Part shown: positions 28,621 through 37,261 of the stretch, one piece after another
How positions within the stretch are numbered: position 1 is the first letter of the stretch
How the letters are laid out: every line of letters begins with the position of its first letter
Source: Bradyrhizobium sp. sBnM-33
GTDB taxonomy: Bacteria > Pseudomonadota > Alphaproteobacteria > Rhizobiales > Xanthobacteraceae
DNA: 64,000 nucleotides
Reading direction: 5' to 3'
Assembly (NCBI RefSeq): GCF_032917945.1
Contig: NZ_CP136624.1
Span: forward strand, 2,418,001 to 2,482,000
Notes under the pieces: model-generated
What the model saw: only the letters and a program-made list of their open reading frames with translations
Database searches by the model: none
What the model was told of the DNA's origin: nothing
Translations under genes and position numbers: made by a program

Positions 28621-28744
28621 TTAGCGCTTGCTCAAAAAACCGCCTCTGTGCAAGACAATTGGTCCCTGTACGCGCAATAAGGGGAACCGCGCTGTGACAG
28701 TCTCTCTTGACGGCGAAATTCGAGACGGACGGCACTACATGTAG

Positions 28745-29138
28745 GTGCGTGTCTACTTTGAAGATACCGATGCCGGCCAGATTGTCTATCACGCGAATTT
28801 TCTGCGTTTCATGGAGCGCGGCAGAACGAATTACTTGCGCCTGCTCGGCACCAATCAGCAAGCGCTGCTCGAGGAAACGCGGAACGACGCCCCGGGCTTC
28901 CGCCTTCGTTGTCCGTTCGATGACGATCGACTTTCTAAAACCGGCAGTCTTGGACGACCTCCTTGACATTGTCACGGTCCCGCAAGAGGTGAGAGGCGCG
29001 TCGATTGGCTTGCTGCAGGAGTGCAGGCGCGGGAACGATCTGTTGGTCTCGGCGCGCGTACGGGTCGCGTTTATCTCGGGCGGAAAAGCGCAGCGCATCC
29101 CGAAGGCTCTGAGGCTCGCTATGGAAGAGCACAGGTAA
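28745..29138 (+). pseudogene. YbgC-type acyl-CoA thioesterase, frameshifted
   Basis: This is a hotdog-fold thioesterase. The first frame starts at GTG 28745 ([20 protein letters not shown]) with the catalytic Asp in [10 protein letters not shown] and runs to NDAPGF. It then shifts near 28900 to a second frame ([20 protein letters not shown]) up to 29138. The join gives the normal length of about 130 residues. In intact genomes this gene sits with tol-pal; here it is isolated. Confidence 0.7.
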
Positions 29139-29232
29139 ACCTGCGTTTCGTTCACGCTTTAACGCTCCCGCGACCCAATGAAATCAATGCGTTGGCGTTC
29201 TCTTGCGACATCGTCAAGTCAGAGTTCGCCGT

Positions 29233-29904
29233 TCACTTTAGATTCGGGAGCTTCGCGCTGTCGGCAGAATTTACAGCGGCGGCCCCAGAGCGCTCGTCGA
29301 AAATTCGCTCTCGATACCCAGGGAGGCAAGTGCAATCGCGTGAACGCTCCATCCCTATAAGTGCGATAACGCCTTCCACTCTTTCTAATGGAATTCGCAT
29401 GCGCCCGTCGCGAAGAGCGAGATACATCGCTTCGATGACAGGTTGGTCGCCGAGGACCGCGATGGCCGTTGGATGACGTAAGATGTCTAACGACCAGCCT
29501 GGATTTCGCGTTTTCAATAGCGCGCTGGCGCGGCTTCGTCCGCGCCGTTCATCGATAACCGGCAGGAAAAATCTTGCTGCCGCGATGGCGATCGTTGCAG
29601 CTTCGCCGTCGTCAAGGGAGGGCGAGGTAGACGTGAGTTCATGAAAAATCTCGTACTCGGCGTCGGTCATAGTGGCGAGCGTTACGATTCCACGCGTCAC
29701 GAGATCAAACAGAAAGCGGTGCTCGCCGTTCTGCCGGCTCGTCTCGTGCTCCAGCTCTCCAGCCACGATCTCGGACACGACGACATCATTGGGAATGGAC
29801 GCGAGGATGCGCTCGCCATATTTGCAAGCGTGAAGGTTGATCAGAACACTTGTGTCGAGAATCAGCGGATCCGCGATATCAATCAGGGAGCTTGTGCAAC
29901 TCAT
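29233..29904 (-). CDS. PIN-domain nuclease-like protein
   Basis: The protein has 223 residues from ATG 29904, overlapping the end of the ImmA/IrrE gene by 26 bases. PIN acidic residues are present in order: D17 in LILDTSVLINL, E50 in AGELEHE, D98/D99 in LDDGEAATIA and D118 in VIDERRGR. RNA or DNA cleavage is therefore expected. It is the last gene of a four-gene leftward operon, and could be the effector of a defence module or the toxin partner of the upstream XRE-ImmA protein. A GAGGAAA ribosome binding site lies upstream. The final 50 residues look less conserved. Confidence 0.8.
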   Translation of the reverse strand: MSCTSSLIDIADPLILDTSVLINLHACKYGERILASIPNDVVVSEIVAGELEHETSRQNGEHRFLFDLVTRGIVTLATMTDAEYEIFHELTSTSPSLDDGEAATIAIAAARFFLPVIDERRGRSRASALLKTRNPGWSLDILRHPTAIAVLGDQPVIEAMYLALRDGRMRIPLERVEGVIALIGMERSRDCTCLPGYRERIFDERSGAAAVNSADSAKLPNLK

Positions 29905-31069
29905 CCGTGTCTCTTTCCTCAAGCTCGATCTGGTCGATAACGCCGCGAAGCTCCACTCGGCCCACCTTCAGCAGCTCCGCCAATTGTCCTTCCGACATGA
30001 GCTCGCGCTTCCAGGCGGCATGCGCCATCAGGCTCAGGCGGTGGGAGATGGGTCGGTCCGCGTCGCTCTTTGCGGGATCGCGGCGATCGGCCATTTCGCC
30101 GAGGACCTCTCGGACATTGTCATCGGTGATGCCGCCGTTGTTTTCGAACCATGCCCAAGTGCCTTTCTTGGCAAGGCCCAATTCCTCGAGCCGCAGCCCG
30201 CAGGCTTGGCGCGAGATATTATATTGCTGGGCGAGGAGAATGATCAGGCGCCGGGTCGTTTTGCCGGTGATCTCCTTCAGTTGGCGGAAGCTTTCCGAGA
30301 AGCTCTCGGCTGGCGTCAGGAATGCACGGCCAAAGACGTTGGCATAGCGTTCATCGCGTGAGAGGAACTTCTCATCGTCTTCGAGCACTTCGGGAATCCG
30401 ACGGGTACCATAGAAGTGGCCGACCTCATGCGCCGCGGACTGGATGCGCCGCGGCAATGGGTGGTTGGCGTTTAGAAGTATGCAGGCGCCGACACTTTCA
30501 TCGTAGGTGAAGAGGCCAGCAACCTTTGAACTGGATGAGAGACGACGCTGATACAATCGGATGCCAAGACCCAGTTCGATGACCGAGAAGATGTCGGCGA
30601 TCGGCCCCGGACCGAGACCCAGCCAGTCGCGCAATTCCTTGGCATGCTTTTCTGCGAGGGCCGCAACGTCGCCCTCGTTTATACCGTGTTCCGGGGGGTA
30701 ATTTCGACGTCGCTGGATGCCGAGGATATTCTCCATTTCAACGTCCGCTTTAATCAGGTCGTTGAATAGCTGAACGGCTTCAGTGGTGTGCGCGTCCTCC
30801 GTCTCCCGCAACTTGCGGAACCGAGGCATCAGATCGGTATGCACTGCCTCGCGGCGGAGGAGGGCGTTGACCGATACGCCGTAGTGGCGCGCGAGCGTCT
30901 GGATTTCCTGGATGCGCACACGGCGCACGCCCTTCTCGATGGATACAAGGGTGGGGCGGGACATGCCGATGACCTGGGCCGCGTCATCCTGGCGGACGTC
31001 TGCGTTCTCCCGTGCTATCCGCAGGCGGCGTCCTATTTCCTGTGCGCTCAGCTCATTCAGATCAGCCAT
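29879..31069 (-). CDS. XRE-family regulator with ImmA/IrrE metallopeptidase domain
   Basis: The protein has 396 residues from ATG 31069, preceded by GGAGG. The longer frame adds four codons (numbering below uses the longer frame). An N-terminal helix-turn-helix (LRIARENADVRQDDAAQVIG, MSRPTLVSIEKG) is followed by a linker and a zinc peptidase domain with HEVGH (H218, E219, H222) and the downstream ERYANVFGRAFLTP block. Such proteins cleave a repressor or partner on a signal, or act as antitoxins. It sits between a QueC-like enzyme and a PIN protein and overlaps both. A dyad at the operon promoter is a plausible target of its helix-turn-helix. Confidence 0.85.
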   Translation of the reverse strand: MADLNELSAQEIGRRLRIARENADVRQDDAAQVIGMSRPTLVSIEKGVRRVRIQEIQTLARHYGVSVNALLRREAVHTDLMPRFRKLRETEDAHTTEAVQLFNDLIKADVEMENILGIQRRRNYPPEHGINEGDVAALAEKHAKELRDWLGLGPGPIADIFSVIELGLGIRLYQRRLSSSSKVAGLFTYDESVGACILLNANHPLPRRIQSAAHEVGHFYGTRRIPEVLEDDEKFLSRDERYANVFGRAFLTPAESFSESFRQLKEITGKTTRRLIILLAQQYNISRQACGLRLEELGLAKKGTWAWFENNGGITDDNVREVLGEMADRRDPAKSDADRPISHRLSLMAHAAWKRELMSEGQLAELLKVGRVELRGVIDQIELEERDTDELHKLPD

Positions 31070-32449
31070 TGCGCCCTCCATCCATCCAGCTTTTCAAAAA
31101 GCTTTGATCTCCTTGCGCGGACAAAAATGCCCGCCATTCCTCGGCATGAGTTACCAACATCGTCCTCAGTTTCTTCAGAGTGTCTTCGTAGTTTTCCGCT
31201 ATCGCAGCTGAGATTTGCGAGGCGTGAACGCGAATGTTCTCGTCAGGCAAGCCGCTCATGTCCGCGAGATGCTGCAGGTGACGCGCACCGACGCTTCCGT
31301 ATTCGACCATGATGTCCCGATCAGCCTTTTGGGGTATGACCGACAAGGCATCGGCCGCGTCAGAAGCGGCAAGGTCGGACACGATATACGTACCAGGCGC
31401 CTCGTTAACGCCAGCGGCATGCAGGCTGAGGCGTCTCAGCAAGCAAGCCGCGCACAGGCCACACTGCTTCCTACCGTCCTACCGCCTACATTGACGACCC
31501 GGCGCGCTTGCCAACAGGAATGGGTACTCGTCAGATGCTGTTCGGACTTTCCGATCATGTCCAGAAACGCGCGCAACGTCTGACCTTTCGTCGACCAGAG
31601 GCGTGGCTGCTCAAACCGCACTCGGTAGCCCAGCACTGCCTTGATGAAGCGCTCCATCTTCCGAAAGAACGTCGGATGGTTGCGATAGTCGGCGTAGATG
31701 TTGTGCAGCGGGAGAAGTACCGGCCCAAGCGCGCCCTGGCCGCTCTCCGGAACAATGACGCGCGTCACGTTTGAGAGCTGTGCAGCAATCGCCGTCACCG
31801 CCGCAAACTGAAATCCCCGCGAGCGGAAGCTGCTTTCGTTCCCGCGATATCCCTTCACCTTGAAGGGAATCTGCGTGAAATAACTATCCCCGTTTTTGCG
31901 CCGCTGGCGATTGCCCGCGACCCGGATACACAGTGCCTCAGCCTCGCTCCCGCTCAGAGCGGAGACGGCACGCGAATCCAAACCATCGCTGTAAGCGACG
32001 GCGAAGGTCTTGGCCTTGCCGAAGTCCAACGGCATCTGCCGCGTGCCGATCGGCGAGAGGTTCTTTGCCTGGACAAAGGTCAATCGCCATGCGTCGCCGG
32101 TCAGGTGGTTCAAGACGCCGTGCAGGGCCTTCAGAACCTCCGGCTTCTGCCAGGCCTTAAGGTCGATGACTGGGATCGCCACATCGAAGGTTCGGCGCCA
32201 GCCCAACGGACGCTTCCAACGCCGGTCAGCGAACTCGATGGCGGCGCAGAGAACAAGCATATCGTAGTGCAGCGGCTCGAAGCCCTTTACGTCAAAGCTA
32301 TCCAGAACCGCCGGATTAAAGTAAATGTGACGGCCGACCTCCGCGATCACAGCACCCTTCGGGAGGGTGCGGCGGCTGCGCTTCTGTCCCTTCTCGATAA
32401 CGATCAAGCGCTTTTCTTGCATCGGTGAGTATTTCGGATTGGCGCTCAC
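31062..32449 (-). pseudogene. QueC-like PP-loop ATPase, single-base frameshift in the Cys motif
   Basis: The first frame (31436-32449) holds the PP-loop YSDGLDS (residues 153-159, SGGLDS-like) and the HSCW that begins a zinc-binding Cys cluster. The second frame (31062 onward) gives CGLCAACLLRRLSLHAAGVN, the rest of the cluster, plus an 110-residue tail. Adding one A in GGAAG near 31470 would read VGKQCGLCAAC and give one protein of about 462 residues. QueC makes 7-cyano-7-deazaguanine; QueC-like proteins in defence loci (QatC, type IV CBASS) have been reported to act on proteins. No other queuosine genes are here. It overlaps its upstream neighbour by ATGA. Confidence 0.75.
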
Positions 32450-33015
32450 TCTTCGGGCCCCTCATCTACGCCGGCTTTCTTCTCAACCGCCTGCCTGAAC
32501 GCGCGCTTGTTGCCGGTGGCCAAGGCGTCGCAGAGTTCGCTGGGCTTGATGGCAGCGAACGTCTCGCGGTTCCGCTCGATTCCCTTCTGGTAATCTTCGC
32601 GGCTCATGTCGCCGAGATCGCGGGCACGAATGCATTCTTCGTCGAGCCGGTTTTTGATGGTGCCGATCCATTCTTTTGTCGTGCTGTCGAGCGCCTGATC
32701 GAGCGCCTTCTCGGGAGGGAGTTGATCCCGGAGATTCGCAATCAGATGTCTTTGCAGGGTATCCGCCAGTGGCGACGTTGGATGAGACTCGAAAATCGTT
32801 TCGACCGCCGTGACCGGGTCTAAGTCCATTTGGGGGCGGTCGGCATGAGCTTTGAGTTCATCGAAAAGGGGACTGAACGTCTTCATGTCCACGTCACCGA
32901 TCATGCTGTGGCACGCCTGCGTCGTTCGCTCCTCACGGCTCGTGGCGTCGCTGACCAGGTCTTGGCCATAACGCTTCCAGCTGCTGGGCAACTCCGCATT
33001 TCTGAATGGGTCCAT
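32446..33015 (-). CDS. Hypothetical protein, first gene of the QueC-like/ImmA/PIN operon
   Basis: This 189-residue, soluble, mostly helical and acidic protein is not recognised. Segments such as DPVTAVETIFESHPTSPLAD and LGDMSREDYQKGIERNRETF suggest a small helical bundle. It starts at ATG 33015, directly downstream of a good promoter, and its stop overlaps the QueC-like start by ATGA, so it belongs to the operon. In analogous systems the small companion of a QueC-like enzyme can be its substrate. Here the second residue is Asp, not the Gly described for such substrates. Confidence 0.65.
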   Translation of the reverse strand: MDPFRNAELPSSWKRYGQDLVSDATSREERTTQACHSMIGDVDMKTFSPLFDELKAHADRPQMDLDPVTAVETIFESHPTSPLADTLQRHLIANLRDQLPPEKALDQALDSTTKEWIGTIKNRLDEECIRARDLGDMSREDYQKGIERNRETFAAIKPSELCDALATGNKRAFRQAVEKKAGVDEGPEE

Positions 33016-33041
33016 TGCTCATGGCCGCCTCCCATGTCGGC

Positions 33042-33096
33042 AAAATAGTAACAAAATCTAACAATGTCAACATTTATTGAGAATTATCTGACATTG
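33042..33096 (-). promoter_or_regulatory. Promoter and operator-like dyad of the QueC-like/ImmA/PIN operon
   Basis: On the minus strand, TTGACA (33065-33070) and TATTTT (33042-33047) are separated by exactly 17 bases, a good sigma-70-type promoter 27 bases before the ATG at 33015. CAATGTCA (33062-33069) and TGACATTG (33089-33096) form a perfect eight-base inverted repeat whose inner arm covers the -35 box. A repressor binding there would block transcription; the XRE protein in the operon is the candidate. Confidence 0.65.
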
Positions 33097-33314
33097 GAGA
33101 TCCGTCTAAGCAAACCGCTTAATTCGTCTGATGCGGTCCTTTCGCGGGGCGGTTTGTTCTAGAAGTGCGCCGGAAGGGGTAATTTTTAGCCCATACGGCG
33201 CGTTTTCGCCATCAAAGGGACGGCCGATCGGCCCCTTTTCTCAGGAAGATTTGTTGACAAAATTTGCGTCAGACTGGCTATTTGTTACCTGCCTTGGCGC
33301 AGAATTGAAGACTT

Positions 33315-34127
33315 ATGCAACCCCGCCAGCACAAAACGGCCAGCTTCCTGTCGGCTCATCCGGTCTTCACCCGGGCTGAGTTCGCGGCGGCCTTCGGCCA
33401 TCCGGCGAGCGCGGCCAATGTCACCAGCCTGCTTAGGCATCACCTGCGCGCTGGCAACATTAAGCGGGTCAGTCGCGAGGTGTTTGCCGCAGTGCCGGCC
33501 CACATGGCGGCGGAGCGGATGGTGATCGACCGCTTCGCCGCGGCGAGCAAGCTGCGTCCCGATGGGGTCCTGGGATTTCACTCAGCCCTTGAGCTGCACG
33601 GCATAGCCTATTCCGAGTTCAACGAGGTTCAGCTTATCAGCGCCGGACGGACCGAACGCGTGGACCTGCCATTTGGTGCTTGCCGCTTCGTCACGCCGGC
33701 GAAGGCGTTGGCGGCGACAGGCAAGGCCAACTACCTGACCGCGACTATGGACCGGCAGGGAGTGACGGTCCGTGTGACGGCGGTCGAACGCACGGTCGTC
33801 GATGTCCTACATCGGCCAGAACTCGCGGGCGGCGGCGAGGAAGTTCTGAAGTCGCTGGATCTGGTGCGCTATCTCGATCCGGCGAAGGTCGCCGACTATG
33901 TCGAGCTGCTGGATAATCGGTCGCTCGCCTCGGTTTCCGGCTGGTGGCTCGAGAAGCGGCGCGCCGCGCTCGGCGTCTCCGACGATGTCCTGGCGCGCCT
34001 GCGAACACGGCTTCCACGATCAAAGCATTATGCGCTGGGTGCGGAACCCGGTCATGCGGTGCTCGTCGAGCCATGGCGCGTGCTTCTCCCAGCGCAGGCG
34101 GTCGACGCCGCCTTTGAAGGCGTTTGA
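33315..34127 (+). CDS. abiEi: AbiEi-type antitoxin / transcriptional regulator
   Basis: The protein has 270 residues. An N-terminal winged helix (FLSAHPVFTRAEFAAAFGHP to GNIKRVSREVFAAVP) is followed by the AbiEi C-terminal domain (GFHSALELHGIAYSEFNEVQ, VTAVERTVVDVLHRPELAGG). AbiEi represses its own operon and neutralises the AbiEii nucleotidyltransferase (type IV toxin-antitoxin, abortive phage infection). The stop overlaps the AbiEii start (TGATG). A loose promoter, TTGACA (33254) and TATTTG (33279) with 19-base spacing, lies upstream. Confidence 0.85.
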   Translation: MQPRQHKTASFLSAHPVFTRAEFAAAFGHPASAANVTSLLRHHLRAGNIKRVSREVFAAVPAHMAAERMVIDRFAAASKLRPDGVLGFHSALELHGIAYSEFNEVQLISAGRTERVDLPFGACRFVTPAKALAATGKANYLTATMDRQGVTVRVTAVERTVVDVLHRPELAGGGEEVLKSLDLVRYLDPAKVADYVELLDNRSLASVSGWWLEKRRAALGVSDDVLARLRTRLPRSKHYALGAEPGHAVLVEPWRVLLPAQAVDAAFEGV

Positions 34128-35152
34128 TGGTCGCGTCGCGAGAAACGCTTCAGGACATCGCGGCCGAGCGGCAGCTCCAGCCCGCGACGCTGGAGCGTGT
34201 GATCCGGCTGATCGACATTCTCGATGCCTTCGGCGCCGACACGCTGATCGGGCCGCGCGTCGCCTTGAAGGGCGGCACGGCACTCAACGTCTTTCATTCC
34301 GATCTGGACCGCCTCTCTGTCGATATCGACGTCAACTATGTCGGCGCGGTCGACAAGGAACAGATGGACGCCGACCGCCCGGGATTGGAAGACCGGATCG
34401 AGCGCTTGATGGAATCGAAAGGGTACGTCGCGCGGCGTGAGCCGTCCGAGCACGCTGGCGGCAAATGGATTTATCGCTACGCCTCTGCGCTGGGCGGCGC
34501 GGGGACCATCGAGATCGATATCAATTATCTCTACCGCGGCCCGCTCTACGGCGTGGATCGCATGCCATCGGTGGCAATCGGATCCTACCAGGCCACGAAT
34601 GTTCCGGTCCTCGATATCCACGAGATCGTCGCCGGCAAGATGGTCGCGCTGATCACGCGGCGCACCGCGCGCGATCTGTTCGACGCCCACCGGATCATCG
34701 CCATGCCGTCTCTCGACTGGGCGAAGATCAAGGCGGCCACCTTGATGATCGGTGCGAGCGCCAAGAGCTTCGACTGGCGCACAGCCTCGCACGAGGAGAT
34801 CGGATGCGAGGTCGGCGACATTACCGGCAAGCTGACCATGTGCCTGCACGATCGGTATTTCGACAGCTTTGGCGGCCCAGCAGCTTGGATCGAGAGCGTC
34901 ACGACCGAATGCCGGGAGAAGCTCGCGCCGCTGTTTAAGTTCACAGCAGGGGAGGGCGCATTTTTGGATGCCGTGCTGGACCGGGGTGAGATCGCCGCGT
35001 CTTCTCTGGAGGTGCCAGCAAACGTGCGCGCCTCGATAGAAGCCAGTCCGGCCCTGCGGTGGAAAGCGCAGAATGTCAAAGCTTGGAAATCTGGCGACAA
35101 GTTGCTGCGCCACGTACAAGACGAGCAGCGCGGCCACGTGGAGAGACTCTAG
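34127..35152 (+). CDS. abiEii: AbiEii nucleotidyltransferase toxin
   Basis: The protein has 341 residues from ATG 34127 (the longer frame begins with TTG 34124). The nucleotidyltransferase motif is complete: VALKGGTALN (G49, G50) and LSVDIDVNYV (S64, D66, D68), followed by the conserved IEIDINYLYR strand and the VLDIHEIVAGKMVALITRRT block. AbiEii transfers nucleotides to an RNA target and stalls growth. The stop codon TAG lies in the CTAG target site of the adjacent ISNCY element, so the last residues could have been altered by the insertion, although the length is normal. Confidence 0.88.
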   Translation: MVASRETLQDIAAERQLQPATLERVIRLIDILDAFGADTLIGPRVALKGGTALNVFHSDLDRLSVDIDVNYVGAVDKEQMDADRPGLEDRIERLMESKGYVARREPSEHAGGKWIYRYASALGGAGTIEIDINYLYRGPLYGVDRMPSVAIGSYQATNVPVLDIHEIVAGKMVALITRRTARDLFDAHRIIAMPSLDWAKIKAATLMIGASAKSFDWRTASHEEIGCEVGDITGKLTMCLHDRYFDSFGGPAAWIESVTTECREKLAPLFKFTAGEGAFLDAVLDRGEIAASSLEVPANVRASIEASPALRWKAQNVKAWKSGDKLLRHVQDEQRGHVERL

Positions 35153-35260
35153 CTAGTTTCTGTCGCGAAAGACATTTCGCCCTTTAAAATGGGGTTATTT
35201 CGCGATTTTCGAGCACGTTTTTTCTTGCGGCGTACATGTGCATGGTATCACATTCTTCAT

Positions 35261-35620
35261 ATGAAGCATGTTGATTCGGAATCGCCTTCGGATGTCGCGC
35301 GCTGGCTGCGAAGCGAATCGACGAATCTCTGGCCTGCGCTTCTGGGTTCGCTGAGCCTGCGTCGTAGCCGGTGCATCCGCAAGAACTGCCCTGCGTGCCA
35401 GTCTGGCGAACAGCATCAAAGTTATGTGCTCTACGGTCGCGCGAACGAGCGTCGCGTTGCCGTCTACGTGCCGGAAGAGCTTGTGCCGGAGGTTCAGCGC
35501 AACCTGGACAACGGGCGCGCTCTGCAGGATCTGCTGCACCAGGCGGCACCGCGATACATCAAAGCGCTGAAGCGACAGCGCGCCGAAGCATCCAAAAGCA
35601 AGAAGAGCCGAGCGGTGTGA
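35261..35620 (+). CDS. DUF6788-like small protein of the ISNCY element
   Basis: This 119-residue protein from ATG 35261 (MKHVDSESPSDVARW) contains RRSRCIRKNCPACQSGEQHQ, a short Cys motif (CxxxxCPAC) and the sequence YVLYGRANERRVAVYVPEEL. Proteins of this kind regularly precede ISNCY transposases and probably bind DNA. A longer frame from 35189 lacks a good start. Its stop overlaps the transposase GTG start. Confidence 0.65.
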   Translation: MKHVDSESPSDVARWLRSESTNLWPALLGSLSLRRSRCIRKNCPACQSGEQHQSYVLYGRANERRVAVYVPEELVPEVQRNLDNGRALQDLLHQAAPRYIKALKRQRAEASKSKKSRAV

Positions 35621-37044
35621 GAGCGACAGCGCGACAGATCAGCTTTGCCGATTGGGAGCTGATGCGGCAACGTGATCAGGGCATTCGCCTGGAGCCGCTG
35701 CTGGAGGCGATATCTGGCTTTCTCGACGACCAGCGGGACGTCATCGAGCGTGTCCGGCGGGATCTGGTGCGTGGCCTGAAGCAGCCAGATAGCGGTCGTC
35801 ACGGATTGACGGCGACACAGGTTCTGCGCTCGCTGGTTCTGATGCGGCTCAAGAACTGGGACTATCGCGAGTTGCGTGAACGCATCGCAGATGGATTGAC
35901 GCTTCGTCAGTTCACCGACTTCTACTGCGCGCCGGTGCCGAAGCACGACGCCTTCCAGCGTGGCTTCATCCGTCTGACCCCACAAACGTTGAAAGCGGTC
36001 AACGATTTGGTGGTTCGGGCAGCGGTCGAGCTCGGATTGGAGGATGGCACGAAGCTGCGGGTCGACACTACGGTGGTGCAGACCGACATTCATCATCCGA
36101 CCGACAACACGTTGCTATGGGATGTGGTCCGCGTCGTCACACGCTTGGTCCGCCGTCTGGCCAAAGCGCTGGAATTGCGAAGAATCAAGGGCTTTTGCGA
36201 CCGCACGCGCGCGGCGCGGCGCCGGATGTACGAGATCCAGCGCATGACGACGAGGCAGCGTCACGAGCAGCAGACCCGGATATACCGGGCGCTCGTCGAC
36301 ATTGCCGAGGAGGTCGTAGGAAACGCACGCGCGGGGCTCGAGAGGACCCGCACGATGCGCGGCAAGGACATGTTCGCCGACATGGCCATCGAGGAACTGC
36401 GCAGTCAGATCGAGCACTTCTGCGGGCTGGGAGATCGTGTCATCGATCAGGCACGTCATCGTGTGCTCTTTGGTGAGCAGGTAGCTACCGACGAGAAGAT
36501 TTATTCCATCTTCGAGCCCCATACCGACCTGATCAAACGCGGCAAGGTGCGCACGCCGGTCGAGTTCGGCCACAAAGTCTTCCTCGCCGAAAGCGCGGAG
36601 GGCCTGATCACGCAATACGAGGTGCTGAAAGGCAATCCGCCCGACGAGGTTCATGTGGCATCTTCCCTCCAGCGCCACAGGCAGGCCTTTGGCCGTGCCC
36701 CGCAGCTGTATGGCTCGGATCGTGGCTTCTTCAGCGAGCAGAACCTTGCCTCGTGCAAGCACGCCGGCGTGAAGGTGGTGTGCATTCCTCAGCGTGGTGG
36801 CAAGAGGACGGGACGACGTGAGGCGTACGAAAAGAGCGTGGTCTTCAAGAATGGTCAACGCTTTCGCGCCGGCATCGAGGGACGCATCTCCGTGCTGTTC
36901 CGAGGCCGCGGCATGAAGCGCTGTCTCGCCGAGGGACGTGACCGCTTCGAACTGTGGGTCGGCGCCGCGGTGCTCGCCAACAATCTCATGAGGATTGCGG
37001 CAATGCTGATGGCAGGATCGTCGCGCAGGCGAAAAGCTGCTTGA
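35617..37044 (+). CDS. ISNCY-family transposase
   Basis: The protein has 475 residues if translation starts at GTG 35617 (VRATARQISFADWELMRQRD); the open frame further upstream overlaps the preceding gene. Conserved parts: GLTATQVLRSLVLMRLKNWD, KLRVDTTVVQTDIHHPTDNT with an Asp, EFGHKVFLAESAEGLITQYE, APQLYGSDRGFFSEQNLASC with an Asp, and the C-terminal EGRISVLFRGRGMKRCL. The frame is intact and the element is bounded by good inverted repeats, so it may be active. Confidence 0.85.
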   Translation: MRATARQISFADWELMRQRDQGIRLEPLLEAISGFLDDQRDVIERVRRDLVRGLKQPDSGRHGLTATQVLRSLVLMRLKNWDYRELRERIADGLTLRQFTDFYCAPVPKHDAFQRGFIRLTPQTLKAVNDLVVRAAVELGLEDGTKLRVDTTVVQTDIHHPTDNTLLWDVVRVVTRLVRRLAKALELRRIKGFCDRTRAARRRMYEIQRMTTRQRHEQQTRIYRALVDIAEEVVGNARAGLERTRTMRGKDMFADMAIEELRSQIEHFCGLGDRVIDQARHRVLFGEQVATDEKIYSIFEPHTDLIKRGKVRTPVEFGHKVFLAESAEGLITQYEVLKGNPPDEVHVASSLQRHRQAFGRAPQLYGSDRGFFSEQNLASCKHAGVKVVCIPQRGGKRTGRREAYEKSVVFKNGQRFRAGIEGRISVLFRGRGMKRCLAEGRDRFELWVGAAVLANNLMRIAAMLMAGSSRRRKAA

Positions 37045-37261
37045 TAGACCCGTAGGCCTGCCCCGGTCACTCAAAGTGGCCACGGCTCAGCGCATCTCAA
37101 GCTGACAGCCGGCGCGCAATACCTGAAACCAACTCAAAAATCATCTGTCCCGAGCTTGCCGGTCCCGTTGCTCTCCTTCATTTTGTGCCCAATCCATCGG
37201 CATAACTTGGATCGGCGCCCCCAAATCCGGGCGTTTCGCGACAGAAACTAGCTAGAGCGTT

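Larger units (their letters stand above)
35153..37251 (+). mobile_element. ISNCY-type insertion sequence
   Basis: Ends are matched inverted repeats: CTAGTTTCTGTCGCGAAA at 35153-35170 and its complement at 37234-37251. CTAG flanks both sides (35149-35152 and 37252-37255), probably the target duplication; because CTAGCTAG is palindromic the cut could be placed two bases differently. It contains a short DUF6788-like gene and a long transposase gene overlapping by GTGA. It looks intact. Confidence 0.8.

Noticed and set aside
29233..33015. Identification as a Qat (QatABCD) system
   Set aside because: There is no TatD-like gene, and the KAP NTPase is 9 kb away, divergent and interrupted. Only the QueC-like gene is shared in kind.
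34052..35137. Minus-strand frame of 361 codons over AbiEii
   Set aside because: The sense strand has clear nucleotidyltransferase motifs; the antisense frame reflects GC-rich codon use.
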